Below are positions 25,799-35,037 of a stretch of DNA of 64,000 nucleotides, piece by piece. A model generated the notes under the pieces. The model saw only the letters and a program-made list of their open reading frames with translations. It ran no database searches and had not been told where the DNA came from. Numbering within the stretch: the first letter of the stretch is position 1; every line of letters begins with the position of its first letter. The DNA is taken from positions 62,001 to 126,000 of the forward strand of contig JAGXIT010000005.1 of assembly GCA_024635495.1 (NCBI GenBank), given 5' to 3'. The DNA comes from Candidatus Saccharimonadota bacterium. Lineage in GTDB: Bacteria; Patescibacteriota; Saccharimonadia; Saccharimonadales; UBA4665. Made by a program: the position numbers and the translations under genes.

Positions 25799-26110
25799 TT
25801 ATGGTTGTTCTGGGGCGGGAGATATCTCCCGCTGGACAAGAGGATTAGTACGAGGATCAATAAATCTAATTTCATAGCTGCCTACCTCTAGCAGTGCATC
25901 GACACCACCACAGAATTCTGCCGAGCCAACAAGATGTCCAAGCGAAGACGTGACCCGAGTCGCTCTATCAAGAATAATGTCGGGGTCATTAATTTCAGGA
26001 TGTGCCTCTGCAACACTCCTTAGTACGACCGCCGCAAGATTCACGTCAAGCTCATCTGATGCATACATACCTTCAAGAGATCGTGGAATCCTTTTATGTT
26101 TGCGATTCAT
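25799..26110 (-). CDS. Hypothetical protein, soluble, 103 aa
   Basis: Starts MNRKHKRIPRSLEGMYASDE; no membrane segment or known domain recognised. The pattern NLAAVVLRSVAEAHPEINDP and a C-terminal EIRFIDPRTNPLVQRE suggest a small alpha/beta protein. TATTAT lies 6 nt before the ATG at 26110, which argues for this start over the open frame to 26227. It ends just before the dnaK operator, so it is upstream of but not co-regulated with dnaK. Confidence 0.6.
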   Translation of the reverse strand: MNRKHKRIPRSLEGMYASDELDVNLAAVVLRSVAEAHPEINDPDIILDRATRVTSSLGHLVGSAEFCGGVDALLEVGSYEIRFIDPRTNPLVQREISPAPEQP

Positions 26111-26162
26111 ATTCGCATAATAGCACGCTTTATCGCATAGATGCGCTATCCATAATGAACTT

Positions 26163-26429
26163 CTACTTATATAAAAGCTGTATAAGCCCGATTTCCGGAC
26201 ATTCAGCAAAAGGCTTGCTGCGAACACCCACGTGCTGTTGCGCTAACACCTTGCGTAATGATTCACAACGCTCTGGTCGCTCTGTAGCTATTGCCGCTAA
26301 TAGAGCCTTTGCTCCGGTTTGCTGGCTAACCATGGCGACATCATCTTGGATTTCTGGGTTAATACGAGGAATATCCAAATCTGGGTGTCTTTCACGTAGC
26401 GGGCAATCAGTGCACAAAACTTCCGACAT
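26163..26429 (-). CDS. Hypothetical Cys-containing protein downstream of grpE
   Basis: 88 aa: MSEVLCTDCPLRERHPDLDI, then AKALLAAIATERPERCESLR and AECPEIGLIQLL. The four Cys (CTDC, then two single) might bind metal. No known family recognised. It begins 5 nt after grpE with AAAGG ahead, so it belongs to the hrcA-grpE operon. Confidence 0.6.
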   Translation of the reverse strand: MSEVLCTDCPLRERHPDLDIPRINPEIQDDVAMVSQQTGAKALLAAIATERPERCESLRKVLAQQHVGVRSKPFAECPEIGLIQLLYK

Positions 26430-26434
26430 TGTAT

Positions 26435-26929
26435 TTAGCCTTTTACGCGAACCATGGCGTGTCGGATCACTTCATCGCCCAGTTTATAACCGGCTTGGAG
26501 CTCTTCGCTGACGATTTCTTGCTTACCATCACCCTCTTCCATACTGACTGCTTCATGGAAGTGTGGGTCAAATGGCTCACCAACCGTCTTGATGCGTTCG
26601 ACGCCTATATCTGCGAGTGTCTTCCCGAATTGCTTCACAACGCCCTGTACGCCCTTTATGTAGTCATTGTCGGCGAGATCAGCCGGCACATGCTTGAGCG
26701 CCCGCTCAAAATTATCAATGACAGGTAGCAAATCACTGACGACTGCCGACTTCAGTGTCGTCTTAAGGCTTGCGAGCTGCTCTTCGTGACGTCGGCGCAC
26801 ATTGGTCACATCTGCTCGCTCACGCTGCAGTGCTTCTGTCAGTTGTGCATTCTCAGTAGCCAATTGCTCGGCAATCTTTTTATAATTCTGCTTGTCTGCT
26901 GGCTTCTTGCTATTAGTCTTCTCTGTCAT
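26435..26929 (-). CDS. grpE: Nucleotide exchange factor GrpE
   Basis: 164 aa. Long N-terminal coiled coil (KIAEQLATENAQLTEALQRE), then DLLPVIDNFERALKH and the C-terminal beta domain with PFDPHFHEAVSMEEGDGKQE and GYKLGDEVIRHAMVRV. Releases ADP from DnaK. The ATG at 26929 is preferred over TTG at 26935. Overlaps the upstream hypothetical gene by 17 nt. Confidence 0.96.
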   Translation of the reverse strand: MTEKTNSKKPADKQNYKKIAEQLATENAQLTEALQRERADVTNVRRRHEEQLASLKTTLKSAVVSDLLPVIDNFERALKHVPADLADNDYIKGVQGVVKQFGKTLADIGVERIKTVGEPFDPHFHEAVSMEEGDGKQEIVSEELQAGYKLGDEVIRHAMVRVKG

Positions 26930-27173
26930 AATCAACCGTCATTCCTATATCTTTTATTCCTCTTTCAACTGCACCCAAAATAAGATCTGCCTCGATTATT
27001 CCTTCCTCAAACTCTAACTCAGTCATGACCGCCGCGTCGACAAAACTGGCCCGAAGATCTATTAAATAAGCTGCAGCAACGCGTGAGTCCACCGCCCTAA
27101 GCTCCCTGTACTCATCCATTGATTCAAATAACTCATCCTGTTTAGTCGGTGGGAGCTCGAGTATACCCGCCAC
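26913..27173 (-). CDS. Hypothetical protein between hrcA and grpE
   Basis: 86 aa, GTG start overlapping the hrcA stop (TAGTG) and preceded by GGAGGAG. Predicted helical and acidic, with RVAAAYLIDLRASFVDAAVM and EFEEGIIEADLILGAVERGI. No family recognised. Its overlap with genes on both sides places it firmly in the heat-shock operon under the hrcA CIRCE. Confidence 0.7.
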   Translation of the reverse strand: MAGILELPPTKQDELFESMDEYRELRAVDSRVAAAYLIDLRASFVDAAVMTELEFEEGIIEADLILGAVERGIKDIGMTVDYDRED

Positions 27174-27871
27174 TACAGCATCTCCTCGAGAGTTTTTCCG
27201 GCGTGGGCGACGAGGGACATTACATCACGGTAACTCTGTCGAGTTGGACCGAGTGTGCCGATATAACTATGATCGCTAAATGGACTGCGGAAACGGCTAA
27301 TCACTAGACTAACGTCTGCACTCCGCCCAATTGGGTTCTCGGCACCGATGTAGACACTGAGCGGCTGGTTTGGCGCGGCTTCGCGGAGCCATGGCTCGAG
27401 ATTATCAAGTAATCGTGCTACTTGCTGTACCTGGTCTGCACTGGTAAATTCTGGCTGCCCAAAAAGATTGCTGAGACCACTGATGTAAAGCTGGTTACCA
27501 ATCGTAGCTAAGCCAAGATTGTGCGTAAGTTCAACGAGCGTGTCGACTGTATTTCGGATAGCTCTCTCTGGTAGTTCACCATCGTGCATACGAGCACTTA
27601 AGGCTCTTTCGCCTCTTCGCTCTGGCGCAGCTTCTTCGGTTCCAGATAGTTGATTCACATAGCTTCGGTAGCCTTTATCTGTAGGGATTCGACCGGCGCT
27701 GGTATGTGGCTGGCGGATATATCCCATGCGCTCGAGCTCTGCCATGTCGGCTCGTACGGTTGCACTCGATACTTTAAAAACTTTTGATAGCAAACTACTA
27801 CCAACTGGAGCGGCCACTTCTGCATATTGCTCAATAATAGCAGTTAATATTTGCTTTTGTCTCGGACTCAT
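27173..27871 (-). CDS. hrcA: Heat-inducible transcription repressor HrcA
   Basis: 232 aa. N-terminal winged helix MSPRQKQILTAIIEQYAEVA with the recognition part KVSSATVRADMAELERMGYI, and the hallmark HTSAGRIPTDKGYRSYVN. C-terminal part includes PIGRSADVSLVISRFRS and the terminal SYRDVMSLVAHAGKTLEEML. HrcA is usually about 340 aa, so the middle dimerisation region is shortened here, but both ends of the family are kept. Represses via CIRCE; its own promoter has one, so it autoregulates. Confidence 0.94.
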   Translation of the reverse strand: MSPRQKQILTAIIEQYAEVAAPVGSSLLSKVFKVSSATVRADMAELERMGYIRQPHTSAGRIPTDKGYRSYVNQLSGTEEAAPERRGERALSARMHDGELPERAIRNTVDTLVELTHNLGLATIGNQLYISGLSNLFGQPEFTSADQVQQVARLLDNLEPWLREAAPNQPLSVYIGAENPIGRSADVSLVISRFRSPFSDHSYIGTLGPTRQSYRDVMSLVAHAGKTLEEML

Positions 27872-27888
27872 GTTGTAAGGGTATCACT

Positions 27889-27915
27889 TTGGCACTCAAA
27901 ACTCAAGAGTGCCAG
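27889..27915. promoter_or_regulatory. CIRCE operator of hrcA
   Basis: TTGGCACTC-N9-GAGTGCCAG, arms complementary to each other. It lies 17 bp before the hrcA start. Confidence 0.9.
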
Positions 27916-27929
27916 CATGGGTTTTTGTA

Positions 27930-28649
27930 TTATTTTTTGTGCGCTTTTAGGTCAGCCAGGATATTCTCTACCCAGAAGCGATAGCTCTTGTCTATCTGGC
28001 TAAATACTTCACCTTTTTTGATAATCTTCTCAGCAGAATGTACCGCTTGGTCAAGATATTCATTCACTATGTAGTGATAATACGGCTCACTAAGTACTTC
28101 TTCCATCTCCATGATTGCACTCTCACTTCGCGTCGGCCAAACCTCGTTAAATTGCTCGATGCTATCATAGCGACCCTTCATGCGGTCGAGCCACTCGTCG
28201 AAAGTTGGCGGCACCACAAAAATCGCGATGACATTATCGGACAGGCTTTTGTAGGCTTTGACACCCTGTACGTCTACATCGATGATTGGAATTTTACCAG
28301 TCGCTTCGGCATGCTCAAGCTCATTCACTAGCAGGCCATTGACTTTGTCATGTACAGAAGCCACCTCGATATACTCTCCTGCCTCAAGCTTTTCGGCCGC
28401 CTGCTCTGTGGTCAAGAAATGATAATCGACACCATCTTGCTCTAAAACACCATCGTTCTCACGTGGCGCGCGCGTAGTACTCGTCATCAAATCATGGTAC
28501 TTGCCCGTTTTGAGCAGCTCATTCATGATTGTATTCTTACCAGCACCAGCCACCCCAGCGAATATAATCAGCTGCTGCCGACGAAGAATTTCAATAGAAT
28601 CCTGGCTTGGTTTATAGTTTTTAATTTTAGCTTTTAACGTTTCATCCAT
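27930..28649 (-). CDS. gmk: Guanylate kinase-like protein
   Basis: 239 aa. P-loop IIFAGVAGAGKNTIMNELL, then STTRAPRENDGVLEQDGVDY (GMP site of guanylate kinases) and PIIDVDVQGVKAYK. The P-loop GVAGAGKNT departs from the usual GPSGAGKGT, and N- and C-terminal extensions make it longer than the usual 200 aa, so a related substrate is possible. CATAAT lies 7 nt before the ATG at 28649; the open frame to 28742 overlaps the end of lepA and is not used. Confidence 0.85.
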   Translation of the reverse strand: MDETLKAKIKNYKPSQDSIEILRRQQLIIFAGVAGAGKNTIMNELLKTGKYHDLMTSTTRAPRENDGVLEQDGVDYHFLTTEQAAEKLEAGEYIEVASVHDKVNGLLVNELEHAEATGKIPIIDVDVQGVKAYKSLSDNVIAIFVVPPTFDEWLDRMKGRYDSIEQFNEVWPTRSESAIMEMEEVLSEPYYHYIVNEYLDQAVHSAEKIIKKGEVFSQIDKSYRFWVENILADLKAHKK

Positions 28650-28686
28650 AGCTATGATTATGTCAGAAAATTTGCCGTACTGAAAA

Positions 28687-30486
28687 CTAATCTCTTTTAA
28701 GCATGATCGTGAAAGCTTCAGATGGGATGTCGACTTTACCAAAGCGCTTCATGCGCTTCTTGCCTTTAGCTTGCTTCGCGAGGACCTTTTTCTTTCGAGA
28801 GACATCACCACCATAGAGGCCCGTCGTCACATCTTTGCGAAACGCCGATAAGTCTTCACGAGCAATAAAACGTCCGTTTATGCCAGCCTGGAGGCTAACT
28901 TGGAAGTTTTGGCGTGGAATTACTTCCTTAAGTTTCGTGACCGTCTCGCGTCCGATACGTTGAGATTCACTACGGTGCACCATAATACTCAAAGCACTCA
29001 CTGGCTCTCCGGCCACATAGAAATCAATCTTTACAAGGTCTTCTGCACGATAATCGTCGAGTTCATAATTGAAGCTGCCGTAGCCACTCGTAATACTTTT
29101 GAGCTGATCATAGAAATCGGTGAGTAGGTTTGCGAGTGGTGCTTCAAAGCTGACAAGCGCTCGCTCATCAACATAGCTGAGGTTTTTTTGCAGACCACGC
29201 TTTGAGCTGATGAGCTGAATGACTGGGCCGACGTATACCTTTGGAATGATGATTTCACCTTGAATCCAGGGCTCACGAATTTCACTAATCTTGGTTGGGT
29301 CTGGCAAGTCTGCAGCTGATTTTATATCTATCTCATCACCATTGATAAGCGTGACCTGATAATCAGTGCTCGGGTTCGTGACGACGAGTTCGAGATTGTA
29401 TTCACGCTCGAGTCGCTCACGAATAATATCCATATGAAGCAGCCCAAGGAAGCCTATGCGCACTCCGAAGCCGAGCACTGGTGAATTTTCGGGAGCAAAC
29501 TGCAAGGCCGAGTCACTCATCGCTAATTTTTCAATAGCGTCTTTGAGCTCTTGGTAATACTCATTGCTCTCTGGAAAGAAACCAGCGTAGACGAATGGCT
29601 GTACATTTCGGTAACCTGGTAATTGTTCTGTCGCTGGGTTACTCACTAGCGTGACCGTGTCACCTACTTTTGCTTCTCGGGTACTTTTAAGATTTGTCAC
29701 AATATAGCCAATTTCACCTGTTTCGAGAGAGACGCCCGGTGTCATCTGGGGCTTGAGTGCCCCAACCTCGAGGGCGATACCATTTGCATCGGTCGCAAAC
29801 ATCTTTATTTGTGCACCTTTCGTGATGGCTCCATCAAATAATCGAACATAGAGGATAACGCCTCGGTAATCATCATAATAACTATCGAAAATCAACGCCC
29901 GAGTCCCCTGTACCGTCGCACTAGAGGACAGACCTATAGGTATGTGTGGCGGTGGCACATCGTCGACGATCCGCGTTAGAACAGCCTCGACGCCCTCGCC
30001 TGTTTTGGCCGAGACTAGCAAGATGTCTTCTTTTTTGCAGCCGAGCAGGCTTATGACTTCACGGCTGACGGTCTCCACGTCTGCCGCCGGTAAATCAATC
30101 TTATTCAAAACAGGGATGATGGTGAGATTAGCGGCAATCGCCAGATAGACGTTCGCCAATGTCTGCGCCTGGATCCCTTGACTCGCATCGACGATAAGAA
30201 GCGCACCCTCGCATGCCTGTAAACTACGCGAGACTTCGTACGAAAAATCAACATGCCCCGGTGTATCAATCAGGTTTAGCTCATATCCCTTATATTCCAT
30301 GCGAACTGGTGCAAGCTTGATAGTGATACCTTTTTCCCGCTCCAAATCCATACGATCAAGCATCTGTGCTTTCATATTGCGCTTTTCTACCGTGCCGGTC
30401 AGCTCAAGCAAACGATCAGCGAGCGTCGATTTGCCATGGTCAATATGGGCTATGATACAGAAGTTGCGAATATGATTTTGGTTCAC
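28687..30486 (-). CDS. lepA: Elongation factor 4 (LepA)
   Basis: 599 aa ribosome-associated GTPase. G1 IAHIDHGKSTLADRLLE, G3 NLIDTPGHVDFSYEV, G4 PVLNKIDLPAADVE, and the family-specific C-terminus ending FGKVDIPSEAFTIMLKRD. The start codon is GTG at 30486 and overlaps the TGA of a 44-codon upstream ORF (GTGA), so translation appears to depend on that ORF. First residues MNQNHIRNF are echoed at the start of the upstream ORF. Confidence 0.97.
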   Translation of the reverse strand: MNQNHIRNFCIIAHIDHGKSTLADRLLELTGTVEKRNMKAQMLDRMDLEREKGITIKLAPVRMEYKGYELNLIDTPGHVDFSYEVSRSLQACEGALLIVDASQGIQAQTLANVYLAIAANLTIIPVLNKIDLPAADVETVSREVISLLGCKKEDILLVSAKTGEGVEAVLTRIVDDVPPPHIPIGLSSSATVQGTRALIFDSYYDDYRGVILYVRLFDGAITKGAQIKMFATDANGIALEVGALKPQMTPGVSLETGEIGYIVTNLKSTREAKVGDTVTLVSNPATEQLPGYRNVQPFVYAGFFPESNEYYQELKDAIEKLAMSDSALQFAPENSPVLGFGVRIGFLGLLHMDIIRERLEREYNLELVVTNPSTDYQVTLINGDEIDIKSAADLPDPTKISEIREPWIQGEIIIPKVYVGPVIQLISSKRGLQKNLSYVDERALVSFEAPLANLLTDFYDQLKSITSGYGSFNYELDDYRAEDLVKIDFYVAGEPVSALSIMVHRSESQRIGRETVTKLKEVIPRQNFQVSLQAGINGRFIAREDLSAFRKDVTTGLYGGDVSRKKKVLAKQAKGKKRMKRFGKVDIPSEAFTIMLKRD

Positions 30487-30617
30487 AAGCTACCCCCGGC
30501 CGGGAAGAGCAGTCCAACAAAAAGTCGCGTCTTTTTGTTGGCACGTTGAGAAACCCGTGACAACGGATGTCTCAAAAGGCGAAGCCGCCAATAGTTGCGT
30601 ATGTTGGCTTGGTTCAT
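30483..30617 (-). CDS. Leader ORF of lepA (44 codons)
   Basis: Begins MNQANIRNYW, mirroring LepA MNQNHIRNF; the DNA matches the lepA start at 18 of 26 positions. The rest is a basic, low-complexity stretch that encodes strong hairpins: GGCG-GCTT-CGCC, TTGAGA...TCTCAA, and an 11-bp stem CCAACAAAAAG / CTTTTTGTTGG. TATAAT at 30625-30630 lies 7 nt before the ATG (leaderless). It ends in TGA overlapping the lepA GTG. The peptide itself is probably not functional; the ORF likely serves coupling or attenuation. Confidence 0.6.
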   Translation of the reverse strand: MNQANIRNYWRLRLLRHPLSRVSQRANKKTRLFVGLLFPAGGSL

Positions 30618-30649
30618 CCATAGGATTATAACAGAGGTAGCCTCAAACC

Positions 30650-32251
30650 CTAGTAGTCTATCTTGATTCGCCTGAAACTAATCCGCTTCAGCCATCGGAA
30701 GATTGGTCGCACCTCGTCTAAGCCAAAGAGCGCTGAGAGCAAGACGTGTGTCGTGATAGTGATACTCGCAATAGCACTTAGTTTCAAAAGTAATGTGATG
30801 CCGATGTCTGCTGACATGAGTGGCCATAGCTTCACGCTAATGTAACCCGCAACAATACTGAAGCCGGTGATAGAAATAATACGGAGAAGGCCACCCCAGA
30901 ATTCTTTATCGAATAGTTTGGGGTCTCGCTTCAACATTACTGAACCTAGTATGAGCACTTCTACACCCGCAACGATTGACTGTGCAATTGCCAAGCCCTC
31001 TGCACGGTAATTGAATTTGATCGCAAGACTATAAGACAAAATTACGTTAAGCCCAATGACAAATATCGACACAAATAGTGGAGTCCTGGTGTCTTTTTGT
31101 GCATAAAACCAACGTGAAATAATTGCGTATATAGTCCTAAATAGGATTGCAGCCGTCAGAGCACCAAATATAAGTGCAATTTCTGGAGAATTCTGTGAGA
31201 AGATCAAACGAGCCAAATAACCTCTTGCGAAGAAACTCACCACCACGATCGGAAAAATCAGCCACAGCATGAGGCGCAATACTCTTAGGAAATCTTGACG
31301 GAATAAGTCTGGCCTTCCCTGGCTTAAGCGCGCATTCAACTTCGGGAAAATAGCCGTTGATATAGCAGTACCGATTAGCATGATCGGTGCGGTGTGCAAA
31401 ATATAGGCGCTGTTGTAATTGCCGATTGCGGTTGCACCACCCACGAGTGGGCTGGAGGCAATGTTCGTCTCAACCACACTCTGTACCTGGTCAATACCCT
31501 GGTCGAGCGATCGTGATGGCAAATTTTTGAGCATTTGCCTGAAACCCTTTGTAGCCCAAATAATCTTTGGTCGCCAGTGAAAACCAAGCCCGATGTTACC
31601 CAAAAATACAACCAAGACCTGTAGCACGGCTCCAACAAGTGCACCGATGGCAAGACCAACGATGCCGATATTATCCTTGAATATATAAATGCTCGCGATG
31701 ATGCTCGCATTGTAGAAAAATGGCGCGATAGCATAGAAAAAGAAACGACCAAATACTTGCTGCACGGCGGCGATGATACCAGATATCGTAAAGAAAAGTG
31801 GGTTAAGGGCTAGTATTCGTATCATGAGCGCCACATTATGCTGCTGATCTGGCGTCAGACCGTGAGCTACCACTGTTCGCACGAGCACATCGGCGAATAT
31901 AAACAGAAATATGCCGACGCCAACCATGAATATGGATAGGAAATTAAGTAAGCTGGCTGATAATTCCCAGACGCCTTTTCGGTCGCTTTTACTGAGTCTG
32001 TCAGCAAGGTACGGCATGAAAGCGACGCCGAGTGCACCTGCTGCAATTGTGAAATAAAAGAAGTCAGGGAGTACAAAGGCAGCAAAGTAGACACCGGCGT
32101 TTTGGTCGGGAGCTATACCGATACCATTGAAGTTTGCATTCACCAACTTCGTACGGAAAAAGCCAAGCACCTGAATAAGCAATGTCGTGCTCATAAGGAG
32201 CAATGCGGCATTGCCAAAACTTATTTTTTTTCGGTTGCGTGGAATCTGCAT
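30650..32251 (-). CDS. murJ: Lipid II flippase MurJ
   Basis: 533 aa, about 14 membrane helices. MurJ/MviN features: GFFRTKLVNANFNG near the N-terminus, AYFVAFVLP-like segment AGVYFAAFVLPDFFYFTIAAG, and TAIFPKLNARLSQG. Moves lipid-linked peptidoglycan precursor across the membrane. Fits with murC and LCP elsewhere in the window, meaning the cell builds its own wall. Confidence 0.94.
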   Translation of the reverse strand: MQIPRNRKKISFGNAALLLMSTTLLIQVLGFFRTKLVNANFNGIGIAPDQNAGVYFAAFVLPDFFYFTIAAGALGVAFMPYLADRLSKSDRKGVWELSASLLNFLSIFMVGVGIFLFIFADVLVRTVVAHGLTPDQQHNVALMIRILALNPLFFTISGIIAAVQQVFGRFFFYAIAPFFYNASIIASIYIFKDNIGIVGLAIGALVGAVLQVLVVFLGNIGLGFHWRPKIIWATKGFRQMLKNLPSRSLDQGIDQVQSVVETNIASSPLVGGATAIGNYNSAYILHTAPIMLIGTAISTAIFPKLNARLSQGRPDLFRQDFLRVLRLMLWLIFPIVVVSFFARGYLARLIFSQNSPEIALIFGALTAAILFRTIYAIISRWFYAQKDTRTPLFVSIFVIGLNVILSYSLAIKFNYRAEGLAIAQSIVAGVEVLILGSVMLKRDPKLFDKEFWGGLLRIISITGFSIVAGYISVKLWPLMSADIGITLLLKLSAIASITITTHVLLSALFGLDEVRPIFRWLKRISFRRIKIDY

Positions 32252-32303
32252 GAACTAGTAGGTAGTATAGCGTAATCGTCTCTGTCTGAGCTACAGAAAT
32301 TGC

Positions 32304-34847
32304 CTATTTTAGGTGAATCGTCTGCTCTTTAGCAAAATCACCAGCCTTCATAGACGTATCGGCAGTTTTATCTTTTGAGGGCCTTCGCTTACGTGTCCTT
32401 TTTCGCTTTGGTTTTGTTGAATCTTCGGCAGGTTTGAGGTCATCTTGCGATTTAATTGGAGTAGAGATAGTTTTTTGGTCTTGCTCCTTGCCAATTGACT
32501 CCTTCGGCTGCGATAGGTTTTTCGGCTGCTGGCCAGGGAGTTGATTTACGCTATCATTGAGACCGTAGCGCTCAATCATATAGTTTTCGACGCTCAGCCG
32601 AGGCTGAGCGTAGGTCGCACGACTATGTTCAATAATCTGCGCACTGTAATCGTTCTGAAAATCGGGTAAATTAAGCGTGATTGCAGAGAAGGCCGGAACC
32701 TTTTCGCCATCTATTGTCATGCTAATCGCAAAGTGCCGGTTGTGCATGTGCACAAGATCATGATCGGTGAATTTTGGCTCGAAATATTTGAGCATGTTAT
32801 TTGCGTCATCGGCACTCGTGCGGAATGAAATAACCGAACCAACGTTACCAAATACCGCATCTTTCACCTCTGGTAACATTTGTGCAATGTATTGGTTTGC
32901 GACCGTCAGGTTCAAGCCATACTTACGAGCTTCACTCAAGATTGTTGCGAAGCTATCTGTCGCAAAGTTTTGGAATTCATCGACATACAAATAAAACGGT
33001 GTGCGCTGTTCGCCTGGCATATCTGCTCGAGACATTGCGGCCATCTGTACTTTCGTAACTAGGAGGGCGCCAAGCAGTGCTGCATTGTCCTCACCGACTA
33101 ATCCACGGCTGAGATTGACAATGAGGATTTTCTTTTCGTCCATAATCTGTCGGATATTGAAACTACTCTTTGGCTGACCGATGATATTACGGACAAGTGG
33201 ATTTGCCGTAAAGGCGCCAACCTTGTTCAAGATTGGCGAGATAGCTTCCGTCATAAATCGCTCGTTCCAGCTCGCAAATTCAATCGTCCAAAAATTACGC
33301 ACGACGGGGTCTTTGACGTATTGCAATACCTCGTTACGGAATTTCTTTTCGGTCAACATACGCGTAATGTCGAGCATTGTCGCCTGCGGATAATCGAGCA
33401 ATGCGAGCAAACAGTATCGCAAAATATACTCGAGGCGTGGTCCCCAGCTATGCTCAAACATACGCTTGATAACTGCGATCAGCTCAGATGATGTGTGAGT
33501 TTTGAGTTTTGGATCGTAGATTTCGAGTGGATTGAAACCCATCGGAAATTCGGTATCAGCTGGATTGAAATAGACCACATCTGCTGCACGCTCTGGCGGA
33601 ATACGCCTCAAGATACTCTGTGCATAATCGCCGTGCGGGTCGATAACTGCAAAACCATGCTCGCTGTATATATCGGAGATAGTGAGCAATTCGAGTAACC
33701 CGGATTTACCGGTGCCAGTTTGTCCGATGACGTAGAGGTGCCTGCCGCGATCAATTCTTGGCATACCAAACATCGTATTGTGTCCGCGGAAATTTGTCGC
33801 TGCGACTGGGCTGAGTAATGCTTGGGCCCCTGGAGTAACAATCGGCAGATTGGCTGGCGGCTCTGCCGTCTGGCTTGTCGCCCACATGATATACGGAGTC
33901 TCAACGGTCGTGTGCGGTAGATGATACAGCGTCGCCACTTCTTCGATATTGCACATGAAGCCAGCCTTATTGAAGGTACGGTTTCGGAAATGATTTATAA
34001 GTGATGGGTCATCGCTAACTTTCTTCGCCTGAAACCCATTCAAGTACGTACTATTAAATTGCTTATAACTAGCAATGATTGATTGTATCTGCAGCAAAGC
34101 TTGCTGTTTGTGTACATTTCCCCTGTACACAATGCGGACTTGCGTCTCAAAGGCAAGTTTCTGCACCTTGTCTTCGGCCGCAGTTATGCGCGTTTGTTGG
34201 GCATCGCTCAATTTCGCAGCGTCTGTCTTGGTTTCTGGTGGCGCCCACAGTACGCTAAACATCCCCGAGGTCGACATATTGTCAGCACCACGAATTTTTG
34301 CAGCGTAGCGTTCACTTGCTCGGTGCCAGTTTTGACTTGCTGGCTTAACCAACAGCTGGAGCCAAGCTTCTTCGTCTTCAGTAAATTTGGCAAGTGTCGC
34401 CGTAATCGCAGCTAGAGGATCCACCTCGAAACTTTGAAATGTCTTAATTGGCAGTGCATTATCACCGATAAACTTGAGCTCGGTAGCGAGCTGCGTCTCG
34501 TAGATACTCTCTGTTTCTCGGTCGGCATAATCTGGCACTTCAGTAATGTGCACGGTTGGGTACTGCGCGTACACCTGTTCTTCTACATAGCTCTTCAGAT
34601 AGTTTGGCACCCACACATAAAATCCAATACGTTTTTTGCGTACAGAAATTTCGAAACTCAAACGCTCGCGCTTCGCGCTCTTCAATAGTCCTGGCGTAGG
34701 GATGGTAAGCAGCCCGTGCAGACTTGCGAACATCTGCTCGGCGGCTAGCTCTTTCTTGTCGTTGGTTCGTGGAACCTGCAAAAGCAACATGGTGCCCGAG
34801 TCATCATGCGTTGGTTCTTGCGTTCGTTTTGGTAAAATTGCTGCCAT
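32304..34847 (-). CDS. TraD/VirB4-like type IV secretion ATPase (DUF87 type)
   Basis: 847 aa. N-terminal region of about 350 residues without membrane helices, then an ATPase with Walker A YVIGQTGTGKSGLLELL, HGDYAQSILRRIPPERAADV, Walker B PFYLYVDEFQNFATDS and SEARKYGLNLTVANQYIAQM, the signature of TraM-recognition/TraD_C proteins. The basic tail (KPKRKRTRKRRPSKDK) may touch nucleic acid. Such ATPases pump DNA or protein; here no other secretion subunits are adjacent, so the partner machinery is unknown. Upstream lies an array of 12-bp iterons shared with the AbrB-like gene. Confidence 0.88.
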   Translation of the reverse strand: MAAILPKRTQEPTHDDSGTMLLLQVPRTNDKKELAAEQMFASLHGLLTIPTPGLLKSAKRERLSFEISVRKKRIGFYVWVPNYLKSYVEEQVYAQYPTVHITEVPDYADRETESIYETQLATELKFIGDNALPIKTFQSFEVDPLAAITATLAKFTEDEEAWLQLLVKPASQNWHRASERYAAKIRGADNMSTSGMFSVLWAPPETKTDAAKLSDAQQTRITAAEDKVQKLAFETQVRIVYRGNVHKQQALLQIQSIIASYKQFNSTYLNGFQAKKVSDDPSLINHFRNRTFNKAGFMCNIEEVATLYHLPHTTVETPYIMWATSQTAEPPANLPIVTPGAQALLSPVAATNFRGHNTMFGMPRIDRGRHLYVIGQTGTGKSGLLELLTISDIYSEHGFAVIDPHGDYAQSILRRIPPERAADVVYFNPADTEFPMGFNPLEIYDPKLKTHTSSELIAVIKRMFEHSWGPRLEYILRYCLLALLDYPQATMLDITRMLTEKKFRNEVLQYVKDPVVRNFWTIEFASWNERFMTEAISPILNKVGAFTANPLVRNIIGQPKSSFNIRQIMDEKKILIVNLSRGLVGEDNAALLGALLVTKVQMAAMSRADMPGEQRTPFYLYVDEFQNFATDSFATILSEARKYGLNLTVANQYIAQMLPEVKDAVFGNVGSVISFRTSADDANNMLKYFEPKFTDHDLVHMHNRHFAISMTIDGEKVPAFSAITLNLPDFQNDYSAQIIEHSRATYAQPRLSVENYMIERYGLNDSVNQLPGQQPKNLSQPKESIGKEQDQKTISTPIKSQDDLKPAEDSTKPKRKRTRKRRPSKDKTADTSMKAGDFAKEQTIHLK

Positions 34848-34967
34848 AGTGAAATCGGCCGATTAACCGGCTTATGCTATCTATTGTCTCACTTTTTAGC
34901 GCATTTATACAGCGTAAGCTACGGTCAAAATAGTGTTTCCTATACTAGCCGTGAGTACAGGTTCGAA

Positions 34968-35001
34968 ATACTAGATTTAATACTAGTATATATACTAGTA
35001 T
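34968..35001. promoter_or_regulatory. Array of three 10-bp palindromes at 12-bp period, upstream of the TraD-like gene
   Basis: ATACTAGATT at 34968, ATACTAGTAT at 34980 and ATACTAGTAT at 34992; a further ATACTAG at 34942. The last two form a 24-bp palindrome. The same arrangement occurs at 62362-62395. Likely a regulator binding array; it sits between ftsH (3' end) and the TraD-like gene. Confidence 0.7.
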
Positions 35002-35037
35002 TCTTGCTTTTATCGAAGTGGTAACACTGAGGGCGTA

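Noticed and set aside
30497-30510. GGGAAGAGCAG on the plus strand at the lepA leader as another copy of the tRNA leader motif
   Set aside because: Only 11 bases, wrong strand relative to any tRNA and within the lepA leader ORF; probably chance.
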